NCBI RefSeq assembly: GCF_003584685.1
Contig: NZ_AP018549.1
Coordinates: forward strand, 1,364,001-1,428,000
From: Lactobacillus paragasseri
GTDB lineage: Bacteria; Bacillota; Bacilli; Lactobacillales; Lactobacillaceae
Reading direction: 5' to 3'
Length of the DNA stretch: 64,000 bases
Both the position numbers and the translations under genes were made by a program. The notes under the pieces were generated by a model. The model worked only from the letters and a program-made list of their open reading frames with translations. It made no database searches and had not been told where the DNA came from. Below are positions 17,349-26,135 of this stretch, one piece after another. The first letter of the stretch is position 1. Every line of letters begins with the position of its first letter.

Positions 17349-18584
17349 TTAATCAGCTTCCTCTTTGCCTTTTAAAATTGTAGTAAATATATCACTTTTA
17401 GCTAAAATATTATCAATTGCTGTATAAAATTCATTAAAACTTAAGGATTGAATTACGTGAGCTGCAGTATTAAAGTCTTCATTTTCTAAACCATATTCAG
17501 CTTCTTCGATTGCAACTGTACTTAAATCATCAAATTCTCTAATCGTCTGTGCCAAGACCTCTTTCTTTTGGAATACGAATGCCTCTTTTGATATTGGAAC
17601 TTCTAGTAGCTGATTTTTGGTATTTTCTAAAAATAAATCTGGCTTATTCGAAGCGCCAATAATCGTAGCAAAATTTCCTTCAGTAGTATAAGAAACTTGA
17701 AGCTCCATCGGAGAATTTAAAATTCCCTGCTTTTGCATTTCTTCAAACCAGGGACTGGTTACTCCCAACTTAGCTTGGAGCATCATTTCAAGAATTGTTT
17801 GTGCAGTACTATTTTTTAGACCAACTTTTTCAAAGTTAGGCAGCCTGATCCCTATACCAACGCGTGAAGTAGCTAGATCAGAATCAATAATGGTATTATG
17901 CTGTTTTTTTGGACTTACAAGAGTTAATTTTTTAGGAGCAACTTTTTTAGAAATTAAATATTTACTCTCAAGTTTCCCTACTTCACGCAGGACTTCTCTT
18001 GTTTGATTTTCGCTAAATCCACCACATGCGACAAATTCCATTCGACCACTAACATAATTATTATCATAAATTTCCTGTAAAATTTCTGGCGTCATCTTTT
18101 TTAAACTAGCTTTGGTTCCAGTTAAATCCTCCGCCAAATTTGTCTTAGGAAACATCATCTGCATCAGTTCATAATTTACTTGCCAATTCGGATCGTCTTG
18201 ATACATCGCTAACTCTTGAGCAATGATCTTTGCCTCTTTTGTAACGTTGCTTTTAGTAAAATACGTTGTTCCTACTAATTCAAAAATCAGTGGCAACACT
18301 TGCCGCCAATGTTCAGTAAAACTAGCATAAAACATTGTTTCGTTATACGTAGTAAATGCATTAGTAGAAACACCAACTGCTTCAAATTGCTGCGATATAT
18401 CACCATTCTTTTTGGCAAATAATTTATGTTCCAAAAAATGAGCTCCGCCACACAACTTCTGAGGATCACTTCCACCAAAATCCACAATAATTCCCATAAA
18501 TTTTTGTGCAAATAATGGCCTTCTAATTACCTTTGCTCGAAATCCAGACTTATAATCTCTGGTAGTTACATCTAATTTTTTCAT
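17349..18584 (-). CDS. ymfH: M16-family zinc metallopeptidase, active-type subunit (YmfH)
   Basis: 411 residues from the ATG at 18584, whose ATGA overlaps the ymfF stop; a TTG at 18593 is an alternative. The inverted zinc motif HFLEH (HxxEH) is at residues 49-53, with the third ligand region TKEAKIIAQELAMYQDDP near 124-141. M16 enzymes degrade peptides inside a clam-shaped chamber formed by two halves. Here the partner half is probably YmfF, which lacks the motif. The substrate is unknown. Confidence 0.88.
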   Translation of the reverse strand: MKKLDVTTRDYKSGFRAKVIRRPLFAQKFMGIIVDFGGSDPQKLCGGAHFLEHKLFAKKNGDISQQFEAVGVSTNAFTTYNETMFYASFTEHWRQVLPLIFELVGTTYFTKSNVTKEAKIIAQELAMYQDDPNWQVNYELMQMMFPKTNLAEDLTGTKASLKKMTPEILQEIYDNNYVSGRMEFVACGGFSENQTREVLREVGKLESKYLISKKVAPKKLTLVSPKKQHNTIIDSDLATSRVGIGIRLPNFEKVGLKNSTAQTILEMMLQAKLGVTSPWFEEMQKQGILNSPMELQVSYTTEGNFATIIGASNKPDLFLENTKNQLLEVPISKEAFVFQKKEVLAQTIREFDDLSTVAIEEAEYGLENEDFNTAAHVIQSLSFNEFYTAIDNILAKSDIFTTILKGKEEAD

Positions 18585-19795
18585 TTTAAACAATAGCTTT
18601 CATTAAAGTACAATTTTTGACTAAAGTCGATTAACTTATCTATTTTAAATTGCTCAACATCATTAATTCGTTGTACAAAAGTATAGTCGCGACCTCTTAA
18701 AGCATTTGCCAGCATTTGAATTAAAATTAAATCCTGTCGATCAGCACTTATTTGATAATTACGCTTCAAAGCAGCTTTAGCTTTATTAAAAACATCTTTG
18801 TCCACTTTTCCTTCTTGGACCGCCTTCACACCGTTTTTAATTGCCTTAGAAGCAACTGCAATCTTTTCTTTAGAAATTCCTGTGCTAATTAAAAAAAGTG
18901 AATTATTAACATAATTAGTTGCATCAATGGCATACGCTGCTCCTAATTTTTTTCTGACCTCAGTAAACAGCTTAGATGACTCATCCCCAGCAAGATATTC
19001 TCCTAAGAACAGACCTCCAAATTGTTTAAAATACACTGGCAAGGACTGATCATAACCATAACCAATTAAAAGCTGCGCTTGTTCACTCTTAAATTGTACT
19101 TCTTTTTCTACTGGATCTTCCGTAGTCGCTAAAGATAATGTTGGCACAACAAAATCATCAAAATAACCGGCCCAATCAATTCGATTTTGAACTAAATCAG
19201 TTAAACTATCAGGATCTTGTGCTTGTCCCAAACAAAAGGCAGGCGCATTTTTTAGTGTATTAAAAAATGACTTAATTTCTTCTAAGCTAGCATCTTTTAA
19301 TGTCTTCTCATCGCCAAAAACACTATCTTGATAATTAGGTGTATTTCGATACCAAGTATTAAAAAAGCCGTTCAAAGCAAAGTTTGCAGGTAGTTCATAG
19401 TATTGTTTTCTTTCCTGTTCAAGCTGTCTTTTGGCTAGCTCTAATAACTGACCATCAAAAAGCGGCTCCTTTACCACCTTGAAAAAGGCATCCATTACTA
19501 CTTGATAATTATAGTCTGGATCAAGAATTTCACGAGGCTCAACAAAATTTATAGTGTAAAAAACTACAATTTGATTTCCAAATACTTCAGGAAAAACTTG
19601 TAAACTCGCATTATATAGATTAGAAAAAGTCCTTGCCTGAATATTTATACCCGGAAAACTTTTACTAGCATTGCTCTGCATACAAGCTAAAATATTTGCC
19701 AAAGCCAATGTCTTCTTATCTAAAGGCAAACGCAAAAAACAGCCTAAAGTGGCTGTTTTAAATTTTAAATTATGGTCAATTCTAATATTCGTCAT
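18581..19795 (-). CDS. ymfF: M16-family peptidase-like protein lacking the zinc motif (YmfF)
   Basis: 404 residues with the two-domain M16 fold. The equivalent of the N-terminal catalytic helix (residues 25-45, KTLALANILACMQSNASK) has no HxxEH, so it is predicted to be inactive. The C-terminal half contains the Arg/Tyr region TEVRKKLGAAYAIDATNY near 282, typical of the substrate-binding half. By analogy with other M16 pairs it would be the non-catalytic partner of YmfH, with which it overlaps by four bases. It follows ftsK with a 2-base gap. Confidence 0.82.
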   Translation of the reverse strand: MTNIRIDHNLKFKTATLGCFLRLPLDKKTLALANILACMQSNASKSFPGINIQARTFSNLYNASLQVFPEVFGNQIVVFYTINFVEPREILDPDYNYQVVMDAFFKVVKEPLFDGQLLELAKRQLEQERKQYYELPANFALNGFFNTWYRNTPNYQDSVFGDEKTLKDASLEEIKSFFNTLKNAPAFCLGQAQDPDSLTDLVQNRIDWAGYFDDFVVPTLSLATTEDPVEKEVQFKSEQAQLLIGYGYDQSLPVYFKQFGGLFLGEYLAGDESSKLFTEVRKKLGAAYAIDATNYVNNSLFLISTGISKEKIAVASKAIKNGVKAVQEGKVDKDVFNKAKAALKRNYQISADRQDLILIQMLANALRGRDYTFVQRINDVEQFKIDKLIDFSQKLYFNESYCLK

Positions 19796-19797
19796 AA

Positions 19798-22227
19798 TTA
19801 CTGATCATCATCCTTTTCTGGTGGAATAAGTACTTGTCTCGGTTTAGATCCTTCCGAAGGTCCTACAATTCCCTTTGCTTCCATTGCATCCACAATTCTT
19901 GCTGCTCGATTATAACCAATTCTAAATCGACGCTGAAGCATCGATACGCTTGCTGACTGCTGTTTTCTGACTAAGGCTACCGCTTGATCATAGAACTCAT
20001 CTTCAGGCTCATCTTCGCCATCAGTTTGATTTTCAGAATCATTCTTTGAAGGAATCATGTCTTCGTTATACACCGCTTCTTGCTGCTCTTTTACCCACGA
20101 CACTATTTTTTCTACTTCATTTACAGAAATAAATGCTCCTTGAACACGCTCAGGCTTAGCTGCTCCAATTGGTAAGAAAAGCATATCTCCACGTCCTAAA
20201 AGCTTTTCAGCTCCAACTTGATCTAAAATAGTCCGTGAATCTACTCCACTAGAAACAGCAAATGAAATTCGAGATGGAACATTTGCCTTAATTAAACCTG
20301 TAATAACGTCGACACTTGGTCTTTGCGTTGCCAAAATCATGTGAATACCAGCCGCACGCGCCATTTGTGCTAAACGAACAATTGCGTCTTCTACATCATG
20401 ACCAGCAACCATCATCAAATCGCTTAATTCATCTACAATTACTACAATATAAGGCAATTTTTCCATTACTGTATTAGTCTTATCGGCATTATTTTCAGCT
20501 ACCTTTTGATTATATTCAGTAATATTGCGAACTCCCCCAGCTGCAAAAAGCTGATAACGTCTTTCCATTTCTTTAACAGTTTTACGTAAGGCATTTGTAG
20601 CTAGCTTTGCATCTGTAACAACTGGAATTAATAAATGAGGAATCCCATTATATACAGAAAGTTCAACCATCTTCGGATCAATTAAAACTAGCTTGACATC
20701 CTCTGGGTAAGACTTCATTAAAATACTAGTAATAATTGTATTAATTGCTACTGATTTACCAGACCCAGTAGAACCAGCAATTAATAAGTGCGGCATCTTG
20801 CGTAAATCTGCCGAGATTACTTTTCCTTCAACGTCTTTACCTAAAGGTACATCAAGTGAAATATCTTTTGCTTTTGAGTCTTGATGAAGCATTACGTCTT
20901 TAAAAGAAACAGCCGAGGTAGTTCGATTAGGCACTTCAATCCCAATTAATGGCTTTCCTGGGATTGGGGCTTCAATACGAATATCTTTAGCAGCCAAAGC
21001 TAAAGCTAGATCATCTGCTAAGTTTACAATCTTGCTTACCTTAACTCCCACTGCAGGCTGTACTTCATAACGAGTAACAGTTGGTCCTAAGACTGCTTTT
21101 TTGACAATAACATGTACACCAAAACTCTTAAAAGTAGATTCTAAAACTTCAGTATTTTTCTGAATTAAAGATTTATCTTGACTCTGATCAACGCTTTTTA
21201 TCGGTGCTAACAAATTAATTGGAGGCTTCTGATAATTAGCATTTTTTGTTTGAGCGTGTTGCTTAGTCTCTAAATCACCATGATCAACATCCTGAAGTTC
21301 CTGCTTCATCTTTTGATCTTCTTCGGCATAAGAATGTGAAATTGGCAAATCATCAGTTAAATTATCTCCAACTTCTGTCTCTGACGCAGCTGTATTTTCT
21401 TGAGAAACCTCAATTGGAGGATCAAAATGAGGTGTTTCTTCAAGATCTTGAGTTTTATTTGAAATAGGTGCATCTTCCGTGAAATCAGCTGTACTTGGGA
21501 AAGTATCATCATGATTATCTAACGGATCCGTCAATTTTTCACGATTATTTAATTTTTCTTGCTTACTCTGCTCATGCTTTTCGACTAAATCATTATATTT
21601 ATTCTTTAAAGCATCTCCAGCATCTTTATTTTTCTCAATTACTAATTGTGAGCCTTTTTGAAAACCAGATAGTAAAGTAGCAAACTTGACATTACAGATC
21701 ATCAAGACCCCAACCAGCATCATTAGTAAAGATATTACTTCTGAACCTACGGTACCTAAAATTGGAAAAATAAGTTGATAAAACATACTTCCAATAAAGC
21801 CGCCACCAACTTTGGTCGTGATTTGAGCACGAGAAAATTCTTCACCAATTGATGTTAAAAAGGCGTTGACAAATCCTTGATGGATCATCATTTGATTGAA
21901 AACACGAGAACTTTCCCAAAGGAGTAAACCTAAATAAAAAATCCCTAATCCGCTTCCTCTTTTTAGGCCAAAACGAGGTGGCTGATTATAAATTACCATG
22001 ACCAAACCAACTAAACCTAAAACAATACTAGCTAAATAGTGACTATCGCCAACAAAAAAGCGAATTAAGTTAATTAGTTGTTGACTAAACAAGCCGAAAT
22101 GAACGCAACTTAAAACTGCTATTAAAACAAGTACGATTCCAGTGATGACCCATTCCATACTTTGCTTTTTCTTCTTAGTAGTTGTCTTTCTCTTTCTTTT
22201 TGTCCTGCGTTTTCGCTTTTTAGCCAT
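19798..22227 (-). CDS. ftsK: DNA translocase FtsK/SpoIIIE
   Basis: Hexameric ATPase that pumps chromosome ends across the division septum and aligns dif sites for XerCD. 809 residues. It has a very basic N-terminus (residues 1-22), about four membrane helices (25-175), and an acidic and Gln-rich linker (200-330). The motor domain carries Walker A GSTGSGKS near 485 and Walker B IVVIVDELSDLMM near 600. The C-terminal gamma winged helix is near 745-800 (MLQRRFRIGYNRAARIVD). I chose the ATG at 22227, downstream of GAAGGTG; a TTG lies one codon earlier. Confidence 0.96.
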   Translation of the reverse strand: MAKKRKRRTKRKRKTTTKKKKQSMEWVITGIVLVLIAVLSCVHFGLFSQQLINLIRFFVGDSHYLASIVLGLVGLVMVIYNQPPRFGLKRGSGLGIFYLGLLLWESSRVFNQMMIHQGFVNAFLTSIGEEFSRAQITTKVGGGFIGSMFYQLIFPILGTVGSEVISLLMMLVGVLMICNVKFATLLSGFQKGSQLVIEKNKDAGDALKNKYNDLVEKHEQSKQEKLNNREKLTDPLDNHDDTFPSTADFTEDAPISNKTQDLEETPHFDPPIEVSQENTAASETEVGDNLTDDLPISHSYAEEDQKMKQELQDVDHGDLETKQHAQTKNANYQKPPINLLAPIKSVDQSQDKSLIQKNTEVLESTFKSFGVHVIVKKAVLGPTVTRYEVQPAVGVKVSKIVNLADDLALALAAKDIRIEAPIPGKPLIGIEVPNRTTSAVSFKDVMLHQDSKAKDISLDVPLGKDVEGKVISADLRKMPHLLIAGSTGSGKSVAINTIITSILMKSYPEDVKLVLIDPKMVELSVYNGIPHLLIPVVTDAKLATNALRKTVKEMERRYQLFAAGGVRNITEYNQKVAENNADKTNTVMEKLPYIVVIVDELSDLMMVAGHDVEDAIVRLAQMARAAGIHMILATQRPSVDVITGLIKANVPSRISFAVSSGVDSRTILDQVGAEKLLGRGDMLFLPIGAAKPERVQGAFISVNEVEKIVSWVKEQQEAVYNEDMIPSKNDSENQTDGEDEPEDEFYDQAVALVRKQQSASVSMLQRRFRIGYNRAARIVDAMEAKGIVGPSEGSKPRQVLIPPEKDDDQ

Positions 22228-22248
22228 CAAGACACCTTCTCAATCTTT

Positions 22249-22683
22249 TTACTTATCATCTTTGTCCTTTTGGTTGTCTCTGTTTAATTCGTTAAAGTTT
22301 GATTTAAAACTAAGGTTAACTGGATGATCTAAAGTTAATTGGGTAATTTCATAAGTTAAAGTTTCAATTTGTTCAACTAATGGTCTAGAGAGTAACTGGT
22401 AATCTGATGGTTCCAAATCAGTCCCATCGCCAAAATAATCAACAAATTGAACAACTCTCGTAATTACACCACTAACAGTAAAATCACCAGGTGCGGGAGA
22501 AACCTCGAATGGAACGGCAATTTCAAAATACTTACCAGTTTTCCCCTCATCTTGGCTACCATCATCTAAATCTTGGTAAACCTGTCTTAATGAAACATTA
22601 ACTTCATTTTTTACCTTTTGTTCATCATTTAAATCATAATGAAAAGAACGAACAACAATTGGAGTCATATTTTTAAAATCCAT
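22249..22683 (-). CDS. conserved protein of unknown function (DUF1149-like)
   Basis: 144 residues, soluble and acidic, with an Asn/Lys/Asp-rich tail. The body has alternating beta strands (FEIAVPFEVSPAPGDFTVSG, then VVQFVDYFGDG), which recalls the SecB-like DUF1149 proteins of lactobacilli and streptococci; that match is from memory. It lies between trmL (1 base away) and ftsK (21 bases away) on the same strand, so it is probably co-transcribed with both. No function is assigned. Confidence 0.65.
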   Translation of the reverse strand: MDFKNMTPIVVRSFHYDLNDEQKVKNEVNVSLRQVYQDLDDGSQDEGKTGKYFEIAVPFEVSPAPGDFTVSGVITRVVQFVDYFGDGTDLEPSDYQLLSRPLVEQIETLTYEITQLTLDHPVNLSFKSNFNELNRDNQKDKDDK

Positions 22684-22684
22684 T

Positions 22685-23242
22685 TTAATTCTCTCCTAAA
22701 TTTCTTTCATAACGTTCAGGACGGTTGTAATTATCTTTTAACTTATCATTTTCATAATGATGGCTCGTTTCCATATTTGGAAAGCCTTGCTGTCTCAAAG
22801 CTTCTAAAAGGACCATTGCTACTGAATTTGATAAATTATAACAACGAATATTATCGGACATAGGGATTCTAAGATTACGATCATAATATTCTCGCATGAA
22901 AGTTTCTGGTAAACCAGTCGTTTCTTTTCCGAAAACGAAATAATAATCTTTATTAGGATCAGTATAGTCTACTTGAGCATAATTTTTTGAAGAAAATTTT
23001 GAAATTAAGTACATTTCATCATTTGGACCAAGAGTCTTTAAAAAGGCATCTAAGTCATCATGCATTCTAATATCAACTTTATCCCAATAATCTAATCCTG
23101 CACGTTTCATTTTTTTATTATCAATTTGAAAGCCGAGCGGTTCAATAAGATCTAAGACTGTATTCGTACCCGCACAAGTTCGAGCAATATTTCCCGTATT
23201 TGCAGGCATTAATGGCTCATAAAGTACAACGTGGTTTGTCAT
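22685..23242 (-). CDS. trmL: tRNA (cytidine/uridine(34)-2'-O)-methyltransferase
   Basis: SPOUT-family methyltransferase that adds a 2'-O-methyl group to the wobble nucleotide of leucine tRNAs. 185 residues; the core matches TrmL, with about 25 extra charged C-terminal residues. Motifs are PANTGNIARTC at 13-23, the trefoil-knot region YFVFGKETTGLPE near 102, and IRCYNLSNSVAMVLLEALRQ near 133, which binds AdoMet. It has a strong GAGGAG ribosome-binding site. Confidence 0.93.
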   Translation of the reverse strand: MTNHVVLYEPLMPANTGNIARTCAGTNTVLDLIEPLGFQIDNKKMKRAGLDYWDKVDIRMHDDLDAFLKTLGPNDEMYLISKFSSKNYAQVDYTDPNKDYYFVFGKETTGLPETFMREYYDRNLRIPMSDNIRCYNLSNSVAMVLLEALRQQGFPNMETSHHYENDKLKDNYNRPERYERNLGEN

Positions 23243-23263
23243 AAAAAAGCTCCTCTTGTAAAA

Positions 23264-23299
23264 AAACGTAGCACCTGTAATGAGGCAAGTACCACGTTT
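23264..23299 (-). terminator. intrinsic terminator before trmL
   Basis: On the minus strand a 14-pair stem (left arm AAACGTGGTACTTG, three G-U pairs) with an 8-base loop ends in seven T. It would end the upstream transporter transcript; because it lies only 20 bases before trmL it could also act as a leader attenuator. Confidence 0.7.
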
Positions 23300-23315
23300 A
23301 ATTTTCTACCTAATT

Positions 23316-24497
23316 CTACTCTTTAGACTTTAGATTTGCATCATCTGATTCCGATATCTCATCATAAAGAGTTGAAATCTTACGATAATAATTAAATAGT
23401 CTAGTCACAATAATCTTAATTACAGCATAGACTGGGATCGCAAAAATTACGCCCCATAAGCCGGCAACAGCGCTTGCGCCAATTAATAGCAAAATAGTAG
23501 TAACTGGATTCATGTTCATCTTATTCCCCATTACCAATGGCGAAATAACACGTCCCTCAAGCGTTTGTTCAATTGCAAAAACGATTAAAACCTTCACCAG
23601 CATCATGGGTGAGCTAATTAATCCCAAAATAATTGCTGGAATAAAGGCAATAAAGGTACCGAAATAAGGAATCATGTTTAGCACACCAGCTAGAACAGCT
23701 AATGTTATACCATAATTTAGGCCAATTACCGAATAGCCAATCGCAAACATCACTCCAACCCAGAAAGCAACTGTAATTTGTCCTCTAATATATGATGCTA
23801 CAGCTCCATTAATATCACTAAGTAAACTTGAAAAACTAGGTTGTAATTTTTGCGGAGCGAATTTAGTCACATAAGGATTTAGACGATGACCATCTTTTAA
23901 CATAAAGAATAAAACAAAAGGTGCTGTTAATAACGTCATAAAAATCATTGTAATAACATTAACAGCCGACGACAAATTACTCAAAGCTAAGTTAAAACTA
24001 TCTTGACCAGTTTTAAACATCTTTGTCTGAGCATCAGAAATGACCTGATTGATTCCACTACGAACTCCATTTAAACGAGGATCGTGGATCATCTTTTCAA
24101 AGCCTCTTTGTGCATCTTGCCAATAAGCTGGCCAGTTCTTAATTAAAGAATCAGTTTGATGTTGAATAATTGGGATCAAAGTATTAATGATCCAAATTAA
24201 TCCTCCCAAAACAATTACAAATAGCAAAATAATTGTAATTATACGTGGTACTTTTAGCTTCTTTTCCATCCAGTCAACAACTGGATCCATTAAGTAATAT
24301 TGGATTGATGCAACCAAAACTGGTGGCAAAATTGCATTAAAAAATGTCCAAAAGGGATTTAACACAAAAGAAATTTGGTTAAACACCCAAATAATTAAGA
24401 AGAATAATAAAATATTAAGTAATACTATGCTAAAACGATTATTTAAAAACCATTTAACAAAAAAATTATTCTTCTGATGATGTTTTTCTACTTCCAT
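23316..24497 (-). CDS. AI-2E family transporter
   Basis: 393 residues with about eight membrane helices: hydrophobic blocks near 22-50, 55-75, 82-108, 175-205 and several from 235 to 360. The family signature PYFGTFIAFIPAIILGLISS is near residue 275, followed by the EQTLEGRVISPLVMG motif near 308. Members of this family (formerly PerM/UPF0118) export small molecules or ions. The AI-2 export role was shown only for TqsA, so the substrate here is open. It follows the orphan IIA-like gene by 11 bases on the same strand. Confidence 0.85.
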   Translation of the reverse strand: MEVEKHHQKNNFFVKWFLNNRFSIVLLNILLFFLIIWVFNQISFVLNPFWTFFNAILPPVLVASIQYYLMDPVVDWMEKKLKVPRIITIILLFVIVLGGLIWIINTLIPIIQHQTDSLIKNWPAYWQDAQRGFEKMIHDPRLNGVRSGINQVISDAQTKMFKTGQDSFNLALSNLSSAVNVITMIFMTLLTAPFVLFFMLKDGHRLNPYVTKFAPQKLQPSFSSLLSDINGAVASYIRGQITVAFWVGVMFAIGYSVIGLNYGITLAVLAGVLNMIPYFGTFIAFIPAIILGLISSPMMLVKVLIVFAIEQTLEGRVISPLVMGNKMNMNPVTTILLLIGASAVAGLWGVIFAIPVYAVIKIIVTRLFNYYRKISTLYDEISESDDANLKSKE

Positions 24498-24508
24498 AGC
24501 TTCCCCTC

Positions 24509-24889
24509 TTATCTATGTTCGTAGGTGATCCAGTCTCCCACTTTAAATTCAGGCATTTCTTCTTTTGGATCTTTATCTAAATAAATTGCATTAGTCATCG
24601 GCTTTTTCGGAACTTCATTAGTAAATACTAAAGTTGCATGTCCAATAGCCTGCATGTTCATTTGAACCATTGGACCAACGTACAAAGCTAAATAAGTAGT
24701 GCCGTCAATTGTAATTGAGTCGTCTTTTTTAAAAACAAACTTTTCAACTGGCGTTGCCTCATCAAATTTTTGTAAAACAGCAACATCTCGCAACTTATCA
24801 GTTGCTTTATTATCAAATAAAATTACGATATTATCATTTGGATCTAACGCTTCTGATCCAATAGCAGTAATTGTAGAATTCCACTTCAT
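24509..24889 (-). CDS. orphan PTS glucitol/sorbitol IIA-like protein lacking the phospho-histidine
   Basis: 126 residues from the ATG at 24889 (AGAGG, 9 bases upstream). The layout follows E. coli SrlB closely: TITAIG near the start, GTTYLALYVGP in the middle, IGHATLVFTNE near 80, and a KVGDWI end. SrlB carries its phosphorylated His43 in the segment that here reads VAVLQKFDEA, which has no histidine. No IIB or IIC gene is adjacent. It may therefore be a fold relative with a binding or regulatory role, not a sugar phosphotransfer subunit. It is probably co-transcribed with the AI-2E transporter gene. Confidence 0.75.
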   Translation of the reverse strand: MKWNSTITAIGSEALDPNDNIVILFDNKATDKLRDVAVLQKFDEATPVEKFVFKKDDSITIDGTTYLALYVGPMVQMNMQAIGHATLVFTNEVPKKPMTNAIYLDKDPKEEMPEFKVGDWITYEHR

Positions 24890-25021
24890 TTTTATCAACC
24901 TCTTTACTAAATTTTACCATATCACTTTGCCTAGCTGATAACACTTAATAACAATTGCCTATTCTAGCCAAAAGGTAGAGAATAAATATGTTACGGAAAG
25001 CTTTTATCAGGAGGTAAAACT

Positions 25022-26044
25022 ATGAAAGTTTGGTTTGGTGGCTATACTAGCCATGACTCAAAAGGAATTTATACTGCTAATGTAGAAAAAAAAGAGGATG
25101 ATATTAAACTAGTTGATGTTAAAAATATTGTTGAAATTGATCGTCCAACTTATTTTCAACTAGTTGGTGACTTATTATTTACCATTATTCAAAATGGTGA
25201 CCAAAGTGGAATCGCTACTTACCGCATCAAAGATGGAAAAGCAAAACAGTTAGATACCTATTTCCATGAAGGAGCAGCACCTTGTTATATCAGTGTCGAC
25301 TCACAAAAGCACTTAGTCTTTACTGCAAACTATCACTTAGCCACTATTAACGTTTTTTCTTACGATGAAAATGGAAAATTAACTTTTATTACTAACGATA
25401 CACATGAAGGACATGGACCAAGAGCAGAACAAGATCAAGCCCACCCACATTTCTTTGATGAAACTCCAGCTGGTAATCTAGTTTCATGTGATCTAGGAAT
25501 TGATGCCGTTGATTTTTATAAATTAGATGGAGATAAATTAAAACATTTAGCTCGCTATCAGATGGAAAACGGCTTTGGTACTCGCCACCTCGTCTTCTCA
25601 CCTGATGGAAAAACTATGTATATTGTTGGTGAGTTATCAAGTCAAGTTAACGTTGCTCGTTTAAATGAAAATACTTGGAAATTTGAAGATGTTGCAACTT
25701 ATAAGACTATCCCTGACGACTTCAGTGATCACAACGGCGCGGCAGCTATTAGAATTTCTAAAGATGGTAAGTTTATTTATATTTCTAATCGCGGTCATGA
25801 TTCAATCACTGTCTTCAAAGTTCTAGACGATGGAAAACTAGAATTAGTACAAAGAATTTCCGTCTTTGGATCATTCCCACGCGACTTTAACTGGGACAAA
25901 GACGAAAAATATCTTGTAGTGGCTAACCAAAATACTAATAATGCCACCTTATACCGTCGTAATTCCGAAACAGGTAATCTAACACCTATCCAAAAAGATA
26001 TTCCTGTGCCAGAAGCTACACGCGTTTTATTTGAAGAAGATTAG
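25022..26044 (+). CDS. pgl: 6-phosphogluconolactonase (lactonase beta-propeller family)
   Basis: Hydrolyses 6-phosphogluconolactone in the pentose phosphate / phosphogluconate route. 340 residues forming a seven-bladed propeller, with typical blade motifs such as YISVDSQKHLVFTANYH, HPHFFDETP, TRHLVFSPDGKTMYIVGE and RDFNWDKDEKYLVVANQN. It has an excellent AGGAGG ribosome-binding site 6 bases before the ATG. The gene stands alone on the plus strand, with a terminator directly after it. Exact substrate specificity within the YbhE/Pgl group is inferred from family membership. Confidence 0.88.
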   Translation: MKVWFGGYTSHDSKGIYTANVEKKEDDIKLVDVKNIVEIDRPTYFQLVGDLLFTIIQNGDQSGIATYRIKDGKAKQLDTYFHEGAAPCYISVDSQKHLVFTANYHLATINVFSYDENGKLTFITNDTHEGHGPRAEQDQAHPHFFDETPAGNLVSCDLGIDAVDFYKLDGDKLKHLARYQMENGFGTRHLVFSPDGKTMYIVGELSSQVNVARLNENTWKFEDVATYKTIPDDFSDHNGAAAIRISKDGKFIYISNRGHDSITVFKVLDDGKLELVQRISVFGSFPRDFNWDKDEKYLVVANQNTNNATLYRRNSETGNLTPIQKDIPVPEATRVLFEED

Positions 26045-26084
26045 TCTTATAAATAGTTATCATAAATTATTAAAATTCTATTTT

Positions 26085-26111
26085 GCCATGATTTTCATGG
26101 CTTTTATTTTA
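26085..26111 (+). terminator. intrinsic terminator after pgl
   Basis: A 7-pair stem (GCCATGA / TCATGGC, 3-base loop) is followed by TTTTATTTT. It lies inside the region that a longer reading of the next open frame would claim as coding, which argues for the later start of that gene. Confidence 0.75.
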
Positions 26112-26135
26112 TCCTACTTAGAAGGCAAATTTTAC

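Noticed and set aside
26031-26135. 5' extension of the DUF2075 gene
   Set aside because: It would start inside pgl and run through a terminator hairpin; the ATG at 26136 precedes the recognisable domain.
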